A stretch of 64,000 nt of DNA. Source: Streptomyces canus. GTDB lineage: Bacteria; Actinomycetota; Actinomycetes; Streptomycetales; Streptomycetaceae. Made by a program: the position numbers and the translations under genes. The stretch spans positions 310,001-374,000 of the forward strand of contig NZ_KQ948656.1 in assembly GCF_001514145.1 (NCBI RefSeq), read 5' to 3'. Shown here one piece after another: positions 55,481 to 63,189 of this stretch; within the stretch, counting starts at the first letter, position 1; each line of letters begins with the position of its first letter. The notes beneath the pieces were generated by a model. That model saw nothing but the letters and a program-made list of their open reading frames with translations, was not told where the DNA came from and searched no databases.

Positions 55481-55590
55481 CGGGCACGCCGTTCGGCGGC
55501 GGATGTCCCGGGGGGCCTCGTCACTGCCTCGACGGCGTAGCGCCCGCCGGTGGCGGCGGCCCCCAGCACCCGTGCGCCGTTGCTGTCCAC
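55477..55590 (-). CDS. 37-residue leader ORF coupled to crtY
   Basis: A short frame starts at GTG 55590 with AGGAGT 5 nt upstream, encodes an Ala/Arg/Gly-rich peptide beginning VDSNGARVLGAAATGGRYAV, and ends in a TGA that overlaps the crtY GTG. The overlap and ribosome binding site suggest that it is translated and that crtY translation depends on it. No function is known, and a role as a coupling leader is inference. Confidence 0.55.
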   Translation of the reverse strand: MDSNGARVLGAAATGGRYAVEAVTRPPGTSAAERRAR

Positions 55591-55664
55591 GTCTCACTCC
55601 TGATCGCCGAGGCACGCCGGCGGCTTCCCGCTCCTTGCCCTCTCTTCCGTGAACCAGCCGTCGG

Positions 55665-55675
55665 CGGATGCGCCG
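55665..55675 (-). promoter_or_regulatory. CGGCGCATCCG element upstream of the crtY operon
   Basis: On the minus strand this is identical to the 11-mer upstream of crtE and stands at similar distance from the first ORF. Both operons are expected to be induced together by LitS. Confidence 0.45.
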
Positions 55676-55693
55676 GACACAGACCGACCGGCC

Positions 55694-56695
55694 TCACCTG
55701 AGCGCGATGGACTCCACCGCCGTGAGAGCCTGCGCGAGCCCGGACGGGTGGGGTGACCCCGGCACGGTCTGCCCGGCCCAGCCGGGACCGAGTGTCAGGA
55801 CGACCGGCTTCCTGCGGGCGCCCCGCACACCCCATTCGAGCGAGGCCACGTGCTGAGCCAGCGGCCGGCTCGCGGTGGTACGCGACTGCGCCCACAGACC
55901 CACCGCGGCCGGACCAGTTCTGCGTACCGCGGCCACGAGTGACTCGACGGGCAGCGCGCCACCGAACATGCGCACCGGCAGGCCCCGTTCGGTCAAAGCG
56001 GCGGCCAGGACCTCCAACGGCAGCGTGTGGTTCTCGGCGGGGACACAGGCGAGAAGCGTTGTGGCGCCGGGCCGGTCGGCGACCACGGGCGGGGCATGGC
56101 GCCGCAGCACACCGGACACGTGCCAGGACAGGAAGTGCTCGACCTCGACGTATCTCTCGCCCGAGGTCTCCCACTTGCGGCCGACCGCCTGCAGAGTCGG
56201 CATGATCACCTCCGACCACGCCGCGACCAGGCCGTGTTCCTCGATCGCGGCGCTCAGCAACGCGTCGAGCGCGGCGGCGTCGAGACGCAGGGCCGCACGG
56301 GCTACTCCCTTGCACTCCTGACGCACATCGCCCAGGCGCAGGCCGGTGCCGGCCCGGCTCCGGCCGCGGGCCGCGGGCAGTGGGGACCGGACGTAACCCA
56401 CCTGGGGGGCAGGCGCCTGGAGACCCGCCTCGTCCAGGGCCAGACGGGCGGCCTCGGCGGGCGGCAGTCCGGTCGCGGTCAGCGCGCACATCCGCTCCAA
56501 CCGCGCCACGTCCACGGCGGTCCAGCGGCGATGCCGGCCACCGGTATGCGCCGTGGGGCCCAGACCGTAGCGGCGGTCCCAGGAACGGACCGTGGTCGGT
56601 GCCACCCCCAGACGCCTGGCCACCTCACCGGTGGTCAGCCCCCCGCCGACACGCGGCGCGGCGCGGTGATCACCGTCGTCACTGCCCAGGCTCAT
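55694..56695 (-). CDS. litR: MerR-family light/B12 regulator LitR
   Basis: This about 333-residue regulator has an N-terminal MerR helix-turn-helix (LTTGEVARRLGVAPTTVRSWDRRYGLGPTAHTGGRHRRW) and a C-terminal cobalamin-binding-type region of the LitR/CarH class: helical part with ERYVEVEHFLSWHVSGVLRR, then a Rossmann-like B12 domain (LLACVPAENHTLPLEVLAAAL). The strict E/DxHxxG B12 loop is not seen; NHTLPLEVL stands in its place. Start is uncertain: ATG 56695, ATG 56704 or GTG 56716. Divergent litS and tandem repeats in the promoter fit control of the locus. Confidence 0.87.
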   Translation of the reverse strand: MSLGSDDGDHRAAPRVGGGLTTGEVARRLGVAPTTVRSWDRRYGLGPTAHTGGRHRRWTAVDVARLERMCALTATGLPPAEAARLALDEAGLQAPAPQVGYVRSPLPAARGRSRAGTGLRLGDVRQECKGVARAALRLDAAALDALLSAAIEEHGLVAAWSEVIMPTLQAVGRKWETSGERYVEVEHFLSWHVSGVLRRHAPPVVADRPGATTLLACVPAENHTLPLEVLAAALTERGLPVRMFGGALPVESLVAAVRRTGPAAVGLWAQSRTTASRPLAQHVASLEWGVRGARRKPVVLTLGPGWAGQTVPGSPHPSGLAQALTAVESIALR

Positions 56696-56707
56696 ACTCC
56701 CCATAGT

Positions 56708-56743
56708 ACGACGCACAAACGACGCATGTTGTGTGCGTCGTTT
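56708..56743. promoter_or_regulatory. repeated ACGACGCA sites between litR and litS
   Basis: ACGACGCA occurs at 56708-56715 and 56719-56726, exactly 11 bp apart, and inverted at 56734-56741. The last two form a perfect 10-bp inverted repeat (AAACGACGCA / TGCGTCGTTT, 7-nt spacer). Tandem sites with 11-bp spacing are what CarH/LitR-type proteins use. Confidence 0.65.
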
Positions 56744-56858
56744 CAGCTCACAAGACTGACATGCAGGCGCTCGGCCGCTACGGCGCCTGCCGACCGGACC
56801 GGTTCGGCAGACGGCTTTCCGGCCCCATCACGGGATGCACGGCAGGAGGGACAAGCCC

Positions 56859-57467
56859 ATGACCACAACCACGCGATCCGCCGGTGTCCGCACCCCGGCG
56901 GCGGAGGAGACGCCGTGCGATGACGAACTGGCCCGCGGCCTGCGCGCCGCGGACGAGACCGCGTTCGCGGCCGTCTACCGGCGCTGGGGCGCACTCGTCC
57001 ACACCATGGCCACCCGCTCGCTCGGTGACGCCCATGAGGCCGAGGACGTGACCCAGCAGGTGTTCCTCGGCGCCTGGCGCGGACGGGACGGCTACCGTCC
57101 GGAGCGGGGGCCGCTGGGCGCCTGGCTGGTCGGCATCGCGCGTCGGAAGATCATCGACGCTCTGTCGGCCAGAACGAGGCGCCTCACGCTGATCGATTCG
57201 ATGGCGTCCGACGCCGACGTGCACCGCCACGAGGCGGGTGCCCCGGACGACGTCCTGGACCGGGTGCTCCTGGTGGACGCCCTGTCCCGGCTGCCGCGCC
57301 ACCAGCGCGAGGTGCTGTGCATGGCGTTCTACGAGGACCTCACCCAGGCCCAGATCGCCGAGCACACCGGCATCCCCCTGGGCACGGTGAAGAGCCACAC
57401 CCGACGTGGCCTGCATCGGCTGCGTGAGGGGATCGAACGAGGCCGCGCCGCCGAGAACACCGCGTAG
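56859..57467 (+). CDS. litS: ECF-type sigma factor LitS
   Basis: A 202-residue ECF sigma factor with region 2 (AFAAVYRRWGALVHTMATRSLGDAHEAEDVTQQVFLGAWRG) and region 4 (LSRLPRHQREVLCMAFYEDLTQAQIAEHTGIPLGTVKSHTRRGLHRLR). Position beside litR and the crt operons identifies it as LitS, which directs light-induced crt transcription. AGGAGG precedes the ATG. The anti-sigma-like zinc protein at 59088 is a possible antagonist. Confidence 0.9.
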   Translation: MTTTTRSAGVRTPAAEETPCDDELARGLRAADETAFAAVYRRWGALVHTMATRSLGDAHEAEDVTQQVFLGAWRGRDGYRPERGPLGAWLVGIARRKIIDALSARTRRLTLIDSMASDADVHRHEAGAPDDVLDRVLLVDALSRLPRHQREVLCMAFYEDLTQAQIAEHTGIPLGTVKSHTRRGLHRLREGIERGRAAENTA

Positions 57468-57574
57468 GCACGCACCGGAACCCGCCGCCGCGCGCATCCA
57501 GGGCGGCGCCCGCACACGAAACACCCACGAGACTCCGCAACCGGCGGAACCTCTCACCGAAGGTGTTGATCCTC

Positions 57575-58414
57575 ATGACCTCCCGGACCCCCCTCGTCCT
57601 CGCCGCCTCCGCCGGCGCATGCGCCCTGGCTCTCGGCGTCTCCGCCCCCGTCATGGCGGCCCCCGCCGCCGGAGGTGACGACCCGGCCATGGTGTCCGTC
57701 TTCCACGGCGTCCCCGGACTGACCGTCGACGTCTACGCCAACGGCAACGAACTGCTCAGCGACTTCGAGCCCGGCACCGTGACCGACCCGCAGTCCCTCG
57801 ACGCGGGCACCTACGACATCCAGGTCTTCGAAGCCGGGCAGAGCCCCGACGGCACACCGGCCATCGAGAAGGAGATCAAGGTGCCGGCCGGAGCGAACGC
57901 CACGATCGCGGCCCACCTCTCCGCCGACGGCAAGCCCCGGCTGACGGCCTTCGTCAACGACGTCGCTCAGGTCGACGCGGGCAACGCCCGGCTGACCGTG
58001 CGGCATGTCGCCGCCGCCCCGGCCGTGGACGTCCGAGCGGGCGGACAGCCGGTCTTCAAGGGACTGGAGAACCCGAAGCAGGACACCGCGGTCGTCGACG
58101 CCGGCACCGTCCCGGCCGATGTCGTGCTCGCCGGCACGGACACCGTGGCGATCGGTCCGGCCGACCTGAACCTCAAGGAGGGCGCCGGCAACATCGTCTA
58201 CGCCTGGGGCAGCGCGACCGACAAGAATCTCAAGCTGGCGACCCAGACGCTCAGCGGCATGGAATCCGCGCCGAACGCCGTCCACGCGGGCGGAAGTGGC
58301 GCCGCTGTGAGTGCGAACTCCTCCGACCAGTGGCTGGGTTGGGCGGCCGCGACCGGGGTGGTCGCCCTGACGGTCGTCCTGGTGACCCGCCGGGCCGCAG
58401 GCCGGCGTGGGTGA
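57575..58414 (+). CDS. secreted DUF4397 protein with C-terminal anchor
   Basis: The 279-residue protein starts with a cleavable signal peptide (VLAASAGACALALGVSAPVMAA) and contains a DUF4397 repeat pair (MVSVFHGVPGLTVDVYANG; LTVRHVAAAPAVDVRAGG). A C-terminal membrane segment (WLGWAAATGVVALTVVLV) with an Arg-rich tail follows. No LPxTG-type motif is obvious, so anchoring by the downstream sortase is uncertain. AAGGTG precedes the ATG. Eight bases overlap the sortase gene. Confidence 0.8.
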   Translation: MTSRTPLVLAASAGACALALGVSAPVMAAPAAGGDDPAMVSVFHGVPGLTVDVYANGNELLSDFEPGTVTDPQSLDAGTYDIQVFEAGQSPDGTPAIEKEIKVPAGANATIAAHLSADGKPRLTAFVNDVAQVDAGNARLTVRHVAAAPAVDVRAGGQPVFKGLENPKQDTAVVDAGTVPADVVLAGTDTVAIGPADLNLKEGAGNIVYAWGSATDKNLKLATQTLSGMESAPNAVHAGGSGAAVSANSSDQWLGWAAATGVVALTVVLVTRRAAGRRG

Positions 58415-59060
58415 CACGACACGACGGCTCACCGGCCTCACAGTGGCGACCGCCGCCCTGGCGGCGGTCCTCACTCTGGAGGCCGCCCCGTCTGAACAGG
58501 CGTCGCCCCCAGACGATTTCGGCACCCCCGCTACGGCACGGGCAGCCACGTCCGGCACGCTCTCCCCCGCCGCCGAGGCACGGCCGAGTCCCCCGCCCCG
58601 GCTCCAACTCCGGCACCCTCCCCAGCGCGTTCTGATGCCCGACGTGGGCCTGGACGCCCGTGTCCGGCCAGTGGGCGTGACGGAAGCGGGCGCCATGGCC
58701 ATCCCGGCCGATCCGGCCGTCGCGGGCTGGTATCGCTTCGGACCGGCTCCCGGAAGCTCGCACGGGTCGTCCGTGCTGGTCGGACACGTGGACACGGACA
58801 CTGGGGCCCTCGGCGAGTTCGCGGCGCTCTACGACGTGGAGCCGGGAGACACGGTCGAGGTGCGACGCGCCCACGCCGAGCCGGCTCTCTACCGCGTCAC
58901 CGCGCGTTCGACGGTACCGAAGGGCGACCTCCCGTCCGCCACGTTCCGCCGGAGCGGCCCCCCGGTCCTCACCCTCGTCACGTGTGCGCCTCCGTTCCTC
59001 CCCGAGAAGGGCGGTTACCAGGCCAACCTGATCGTCACCGCCGAACCACTCGCGGCCTGA
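58407..59060 (+). CDS. class F-like sortase
   Basis: A 217-residue class F sortase-like protein: N-terminal membrane anchor (LTVATAALAAVLTLEAAP), Pro-rich linker, then the sortase barrel with catalytic His in VLVGHVDT and Cys in LTLVTCAPPF. The Arg that normally follows the Cys is not seen; the segment reads GGYQANLIV. It may be a specialised or impaired transpeptidase. GTG 58407 overlaps the DUF4397 gene, so the two act together at the cell surface. Confidence 0.82.
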   Translation: MGDTTRRLTGLTVATAALAAVLTLEAAPSEQASPPDDFGTPATARAATSGTLSPAAEARPSPPPRLQLRHPPQRVLMPDVGLDARVRPVGVTEAGAMAIPADPAVAGWYRFGPAPGSSHGSSVLVGHVDTDTGALGEFAALYDVEPGDTVEVRRAHAEPALYRVTARSTVPKGDLPSATFRRSGPPVLTLVTCAPPFLPEKGGYQANLIVTAEPLAA

Positions 59061-59087
59061 AGCGCAGCACGAGACAGGAGGGTGACG

Positions 59088-59504
59088 GTGCCACATGTCG
59101 AGCCCGCACACCTGATGGAACTGGCACTGGGAAACGACATCTCGAGCAACGACCCCGGCGCCCTGCAGCACATCGCCGCATGCAACCGGTGCCGGGAGGA
59201 ACTGCGCCAGATCACGAGGGTCGTTGTCTCCGCCCGTGACGTGGAGGAGTCAGACCTCCCGGCCGCCCCTCCAGAGCGGGTATGGCAGCACATCACACAG
59301 GAGTTTTCCGCGACGGAGAAGACTCCCGCACGACCGCCCGTGAAGCCGGCTCACGGCCTTTCCGTGGCGTGGGCCGAGCCGCATCGCACCCGCCGCTCCA
59401 CGGACCCCCACGACCGGACGATCCGTTACGCACTCGGCCTTCTCGCAGGCATCACCTTCGTCCGCTGGTGGAGCCGGGACCATCACGCCCCCTGGCGGCA
59501 CTAG
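59088..59504 (+). CDS. zinc-finger anti-sigma-like protein, possibly truncated by an IS
   Basis: This 138-residue protein has a zf-HC2-type motif (HIAACNRCREEL, H-x3-C-x2-C) and a possible membrane segment (IRYALGLLAGITFV) near the end, the plan of ECF anti-sigma factors. AGGAGG precedes GTG 59088. It lies in the litS operon and is the natural candidate for LitS control. The last base of its TAG stop is the first base of the adjoining IS element, so the original C-terminus may have been longer. Confidence 0.75.
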   Translation: MPHVEPAHLMELALGNDISSNDPGALQHIAACNRCREELRQITRVVVSARDVEESDLPAAPPERVWQHITQEFSATEKTPARPPVKPAHGLSVAWAEPHRTRRSTDPHDRTIRYALGLLAGITFVRWWSRDHHAPWRH

Positions 59505-60505
59505 GGAGTGTCTCTCCGATCGGTGACTCGTTGTTCTGGTCATGCTCAGCAGGGAGGAACTCACTGACGGGGAGTGGGCGGTGCTGGAGCCGCTGCTACC
59601 AAAGAGCAACCACCGGTGCGGCCGGTGGCGCGATCACCGACAGGTGATCAACGGGATCATTCACCGGCTCAGCACCGGGTGTCAGCGGCGCAAACTGCCT
59701 GAACGCTTCGGCCCATGGCAGACCGTCCATAAACGCCACATGTTGTGGTCGGCCGACGGTACCTGGGAACGACTGCTGCAGCACGTCCAGGCCGCTGCCG
59801 ATGCCGCAGGCGAGGTCGACTGGAACATCAATATCGACTCCACCTCGATCCGTGCCCATCATCATGCCGCCGGAGCTCCCCAAGATCCACCGCCACATCC
59901 CGCTGCCTCAAAAGGGGCCGCGTAAAGATCACTTCACACGCGCGAGCATGTGGGCGTTGCGGTCTTCCTGGTGGAGGTGGTGCGGCGGGTGAGGCTCTCG
60001 GCCGCGCGCGCGGCGGACTGACCACCAAGATCCATCTGAGTGCGGACGGCAGGTGCCGCCCGCTTTCCCTGCTCGTCACACCTGGTCAGCGGGCGGACTG
60101 TACCCAGTTCGAGCCGGTCATGGACAAGATCCGTGTTCCCCGGCTCGGTCCAGGGAGACCGCGGCGCCGACCGGACAGCGTCGCGGCCGACAAGGCGTAC
60201 AGCAACGGTGTGATCCGCTCCTGTCTGCGGCGTCGCGGTATCCGGCATGCGATCCCGGAGAAGAGCGATAGCAAGTCGGCGCGCCTGCGCAGGGGTTCAC
60301 GCGGCGGCAGACCGCCGGGCTTCGACAAGGTGCGCTACAGAGCCCGGAACACGGTGGAGCGGGCGGTGAACAAGTTAAAGCAGTTCAGAGCCGTCGCGAC
60401 CCGTTACGACAAGCGCGGATACGTCTACCTGGGCACCGTCACCGCTGCTGCCCTGCTCATCTGGCTTCGCTCGTGACGCCGACGCAGCACTACTAACAAC
60501 TCCCC
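59504..60505 (+). mobile_element. IS5-family insertion sequence
   Basis: An element of about 1.0 kb with short terminal inverted repeats (GGGAGT at 59504 and ACTCCC near 60499). It contains one transposase in two overlapping frames. No clear target duplication is visible. Boundaries are approximate. Confidence 0.6.
59542..60476 (+). CDS. IS5-family transposase in two frames (possible -1 frameshift)
   Basis: Frame one (59542-59925, 127 residues) has LTDGEWAVLEPLLPKSN, GTWERLLQHVQ and the DDE start DWNINIDSTSIRAHHHAAGA. Frame two (to 60476) continues EALGRARGGLTTKIHLSADG, SVAADKAYSNGVI and the terminal NTVERAVNKLKQFRAVATRYDKR with catalytic Asp and Glu. The shift is -1, and A-AAA-GGG at about 59909-59915, just before the stop of frame one, could be a slippery site. 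It may be a functional two-ORF transposase or simply mutated. Confidence 0.75.
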
Positions 60506-60701
60506 ATGGCGTGTTGGGATTCCCGGTTCTGCTGTGACTCTTATCCGACTCTCAGCTCCTTCTCGCCGACGCTGTGACCTGGGCATACTCCACGCCTCCC
60601 GAGTCAACGCACCGTTCAGCAAGGTCTGTTCCATGAACCGAGCTAACGACTCTGCGCCTGCAGAAACGCCCCCGTACCCCAGCGGCGAGGAATACACATT
60701 C

Positions 60702-62006
60702 ATGACCCAGGTAAGTAAGAGCACTGGCGAGAAGGTCACCGCTGCCGCCAGCGCGGTAAAGGACGCGGAGGACATCCCGTCGTGGCCGGTGCGCCGCGGC
60801 CTGGTGCCCGAGCCCGGTCCCAAGCGATCCCTCGCCGCAGGATCCTTCGTCAACATGATCGGCAACGGGTTGTTCATGACCGGTTCCGCACTCTTCTTCA
60901 CGAGGTCAGTCGGGCTGTCCGTGGCGCAGGTGGGTGCCGGTATGGGCGCTGCTTCCCTGGTGGGTCTGGCGGCCGGCATCCCGATCGGGCGACTGGCCGA
61001 TCTCCGTGGCCCCAAAGGGACCTACATCGTGACGCTGGTCGTACAGGGCGTCGCGATGGCAGCCCTGACGCTGGTCCGTTCTTTCTGGCTGTTCGTCGCG
61101 GTCATCTGCGTGACCCAGCTGGCGAGCTCCGCCAGCGCGGCCGCACGTGGGCCCCTCATCCGCGGCTTTGGCGGCACGAACCCGACAAAGTTCCGCGCGT
61201 ATCTGCGTGCAGTCAACAACCTGGCGGGAAGCTGCGGCGCTCTTGTGGCCGGTGTCGTCGTACAGCTGGACACGCGCAACGCTTACCTGGCCCTGGTCCT
61301 GGGCAATGCCCTCACGTTCCTGGCCTGCGCAGCGATCCTCAGCCGGCTGCCACACCTAGACCCGGCACAGGCGCCGCTCATGACCAACCGGTGGATCGCA
61401 CTCAAGGACAAGCCGTATATAGCGATGACCGTGCTCGACAGCATCATGGCGATGCATGGGCAAGTACTGCTCTTTGCCCTGCCTCTGTGGATCGTGGGGC
61501 ACAGCGACACTCCTCACTGGCTCGTCGGCGCAAGCGCGGTGATCAACACGCTCATGGTGGTGGCCCTCCAGGTCAGAGCCAGTCGGAACGTGGACTCCAA
61601 CGCCGCAGCAGCCAGAACAGTTGGTCGTTCAGCCGTGGCGTTCCTCGTCGGCATGGCCCTGATCGCCGCTACAGGTGGGACGCCCAAGGCGGTCGCAACG
61701 GGGCTGATCATTGCCGGGGTCGTGGTGCACACGATCGGCGAACTCTGGCACTCGGCAGGTTCGTTCGAACTCAGCTTTGGGCTCGCCCCCGCCCACTCGC
61801 AGGGGCAATACTCAGGACTCTTCGGCATGGGCCATGGGCTGATGAACGCCATGGCACCCAGCATTCTGGGCCTCTTCTGCATCACCTGGGGTGCCCGCGG
61901 GTGGCTGACCATGGGAGCGATCTTCATAGCTACGGGACTCGCTGTGCCTTACGTCGCTCGCTGGGCGGAACGAACCCGCACGAATGAGTTCCAGACTCAG
62001 AGTTAA
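60702..62006 (+). CDS. MFS transporter
   Basis: A 434-residue major facilitator with 12 predicted spans. The loop 2-3 motif is GIPIGRLADLRGPKG (G-x3-G-R-x-A-D), an efflux-type signature; the late segment GLFGMGHGLMNAMAPSIL is typical of drug/metabolite exporters. ATG 60702 has GAGGAA upstream; ATG 60633 with AAGG is an alternative. GC content and codon choice are lower than in neighbours, suggesting recent acquisition, and an IS lies directly upstream. Substrate unknown. Confidence 0.85.
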   Translation: MTQVSKSTGEKVTAAASAVKDAEDIPSWPVRRGLVPEPGPKRSLAAGSFVNMIGNGLFMTGSALFFTRSVGLSVAQVGAGMGAASLVGLAAGIPIGRLADLRGPKGTYIVTLVVQGVAMAALTLVRSFWLFVAVICVTQLASSASAAARGPLIRGFGGTNPTKFRAYLRAVNNLAGSCGALVAGVVVQLDTRNAYLALVLGNALTFLACAAILSRLPHLDPAQAPLMTNRWIALKDKPYIAMTVLDSIMAMHGQVLLFALPLWIVGHSDTPHWLVGASAVINTLMVVALQVRASRNVDSNAAAARTVGRSAVAFLVGMALIAATGGTPKAVATGLIIAGVVVHTIGELWHSAGSFELSFGLAPAHSQGQYSGLFGMGHGLMNAMAPSILGLFCITWGARGWLTMGAIFIATGLAVPYVARWAERTRTNEFQTQS

Positions 62007-62023
62007 TTCCCCCAACTGGCGAG

Positions 62024-62062
62024 GGGCCTGAGACCACCGAGCAAGATCGGAGAAACAGGCCC
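62024..62062. terminator. possible bidirectional terminator
   Basis: GGGCCTG (62024-62030) and CAGGCCC (62056-62062) can form a 7-bp stem between the convergent MFS and serine hydrolase genes. Confidence 0.4.
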
Positions 62063-63189
62063 TAGTCCGTGAGATCCGCTGCCAGGTTCGCGATGTTGGT
62101 CAGCAGTGCCGTGCCGCGCCGGGAGTGGTCGTAGCCGGCGAGGGGGTAGCCGTTGCTCAGGCAGGTGAAGGACAGGCCGGTCTCCGGGTCCAGGAAGCCG
62201 AGTTGGTAGGCGGCTCCGGCGCTGCCGAAGAGGGCGGGTGAGCCGGTGGACGGCAGGTTGCTGCCCGCGTCCGGGCCGGCCACGGTGACGAACAGGCCCA
62301 TGCTGGTACGGCGGTTGGAGCCGCCGCCGTAGATCTGCTCCCCGTGCGGGTGGTCCGTCAGCCGGATCCGGGTGCCCTCGGTCACCGCTTCCGGCTTCCA
62401 CAGGCCCGAGTGCTCCAGCGCCTGGAAGTACAGGGCGACGTCGGCCGCAGTGGCGACCAGCGCGTGGCTGGGCTCACCGGCGGCGAGCACCCGCGGGTCG
62501 GACAGGTACCAGGGGCCCCAGGGGTCGGGCTCCTGCTCGTCGCTCGTGCGGTCGGTGGCGGTCATCGGGGCGACGGTGCCTGCCTGCCGGTCCACGGGGA
62601 CGCCGAGTTCGAGCGAGGACAGGCCGAGCGGTACGGCGATCCGCTCGCGCAGGTAGTCGGCGAAGGCCAGGCCCGTACGCCGCTCCACGATCTCGGCGAT
62701 CAGCCAGGCCGCCGAGGTGAGGTGGAACTGGAAGCGGCTGCCCGGCGGGTGGTCGAGCCGCCAGCGGCCGAAGGCGGCGAGGCGCTGCTCGCGGTCGAGC
62801 ATCTTCGGGTACCCGAGCGGTGCGAAGGGGAAGCCCGCGGTGTGCGTGAGTACCTGCTCGACCGTCACCTCCGCCTTCCCGTTCGGTGCGAACTCCGGGA
62901 TGATCGTGGCGACTTGCTCGCCCACGTCCAGCAGACCCTCACCGATCAGCTTCCAGACCGCGCCCGCGACGATCGACCGCCCGACGGACTGCAGGACGTA
63001 TCGCGTGGACGGTTCGGCGTCCCCCCAGGTCTCGAAGGCGACCAGCTGTCCGCCCCGTGCCACGGCGACCTGGGCGGACGGCAGCGGTCCGTGCTCGACC
63101 TCCAGGCGGATCCGCCGCAGGAGTACGTCCAGCCGGTGCGGGTCGACGCCGACGGTTTCCGGGGCGACGACCGAGTGGTCAAGCGTCAC
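62062..63189 (-). CDS. beta-lactamase/penicillin-binding fold protein with altered active site
   Basis: The 375-residue protein has the class C beta-lactamase-like serine hydrolase fold (VTVEQVLTHTAGFPFAPLGYP; RTGLAFADYLRERIAVPLG). The expected SxxK reads SVGR (LQSVGRSIVAGAVW), so the general-base Lys is replaced by Arg, and where relatives have a conserved Tyr it reads FQFHLTSAAW. It may be inactive or work differently. GTG 63189 follows GGAGA. It overlaps the acyl-CoA ligase gene end by 11 nt. Confidence 0.82.
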   Translation of the reverse strand: MTLDHSVVAPETVGVDPHRLDVLLRRIRLEVEHGPLPSAQVAVARGGQLVAFETWGDAEPSTRYVLQSVGRSIVAGAVWKLIGEGLLDVGEQVATIIPEFAPNGKAEVTVEQVLTHTAGFPFAPLGYPKMLDREQRLAAFGRWRLDHPPGSRFQFHLTSAAWLIAEIVERRTGLAFADYLRERIAVPLGLSSLELGVPVDRQAGTVAPMTATDRTSDEQEPDPWGPWYLSDPRVLAAGEPSHALVATAADVALYFQALEHSGLWKPEAVTEGTRIRLTDHPHGEQIYGGGSNRRTSMGLFVTVAGPDAGSNLPSTGSPALFGSAGAAYQLGFLDPETGLSFTCLSNGYPLAGYDHSRRGTALLTNIANLAADLTD

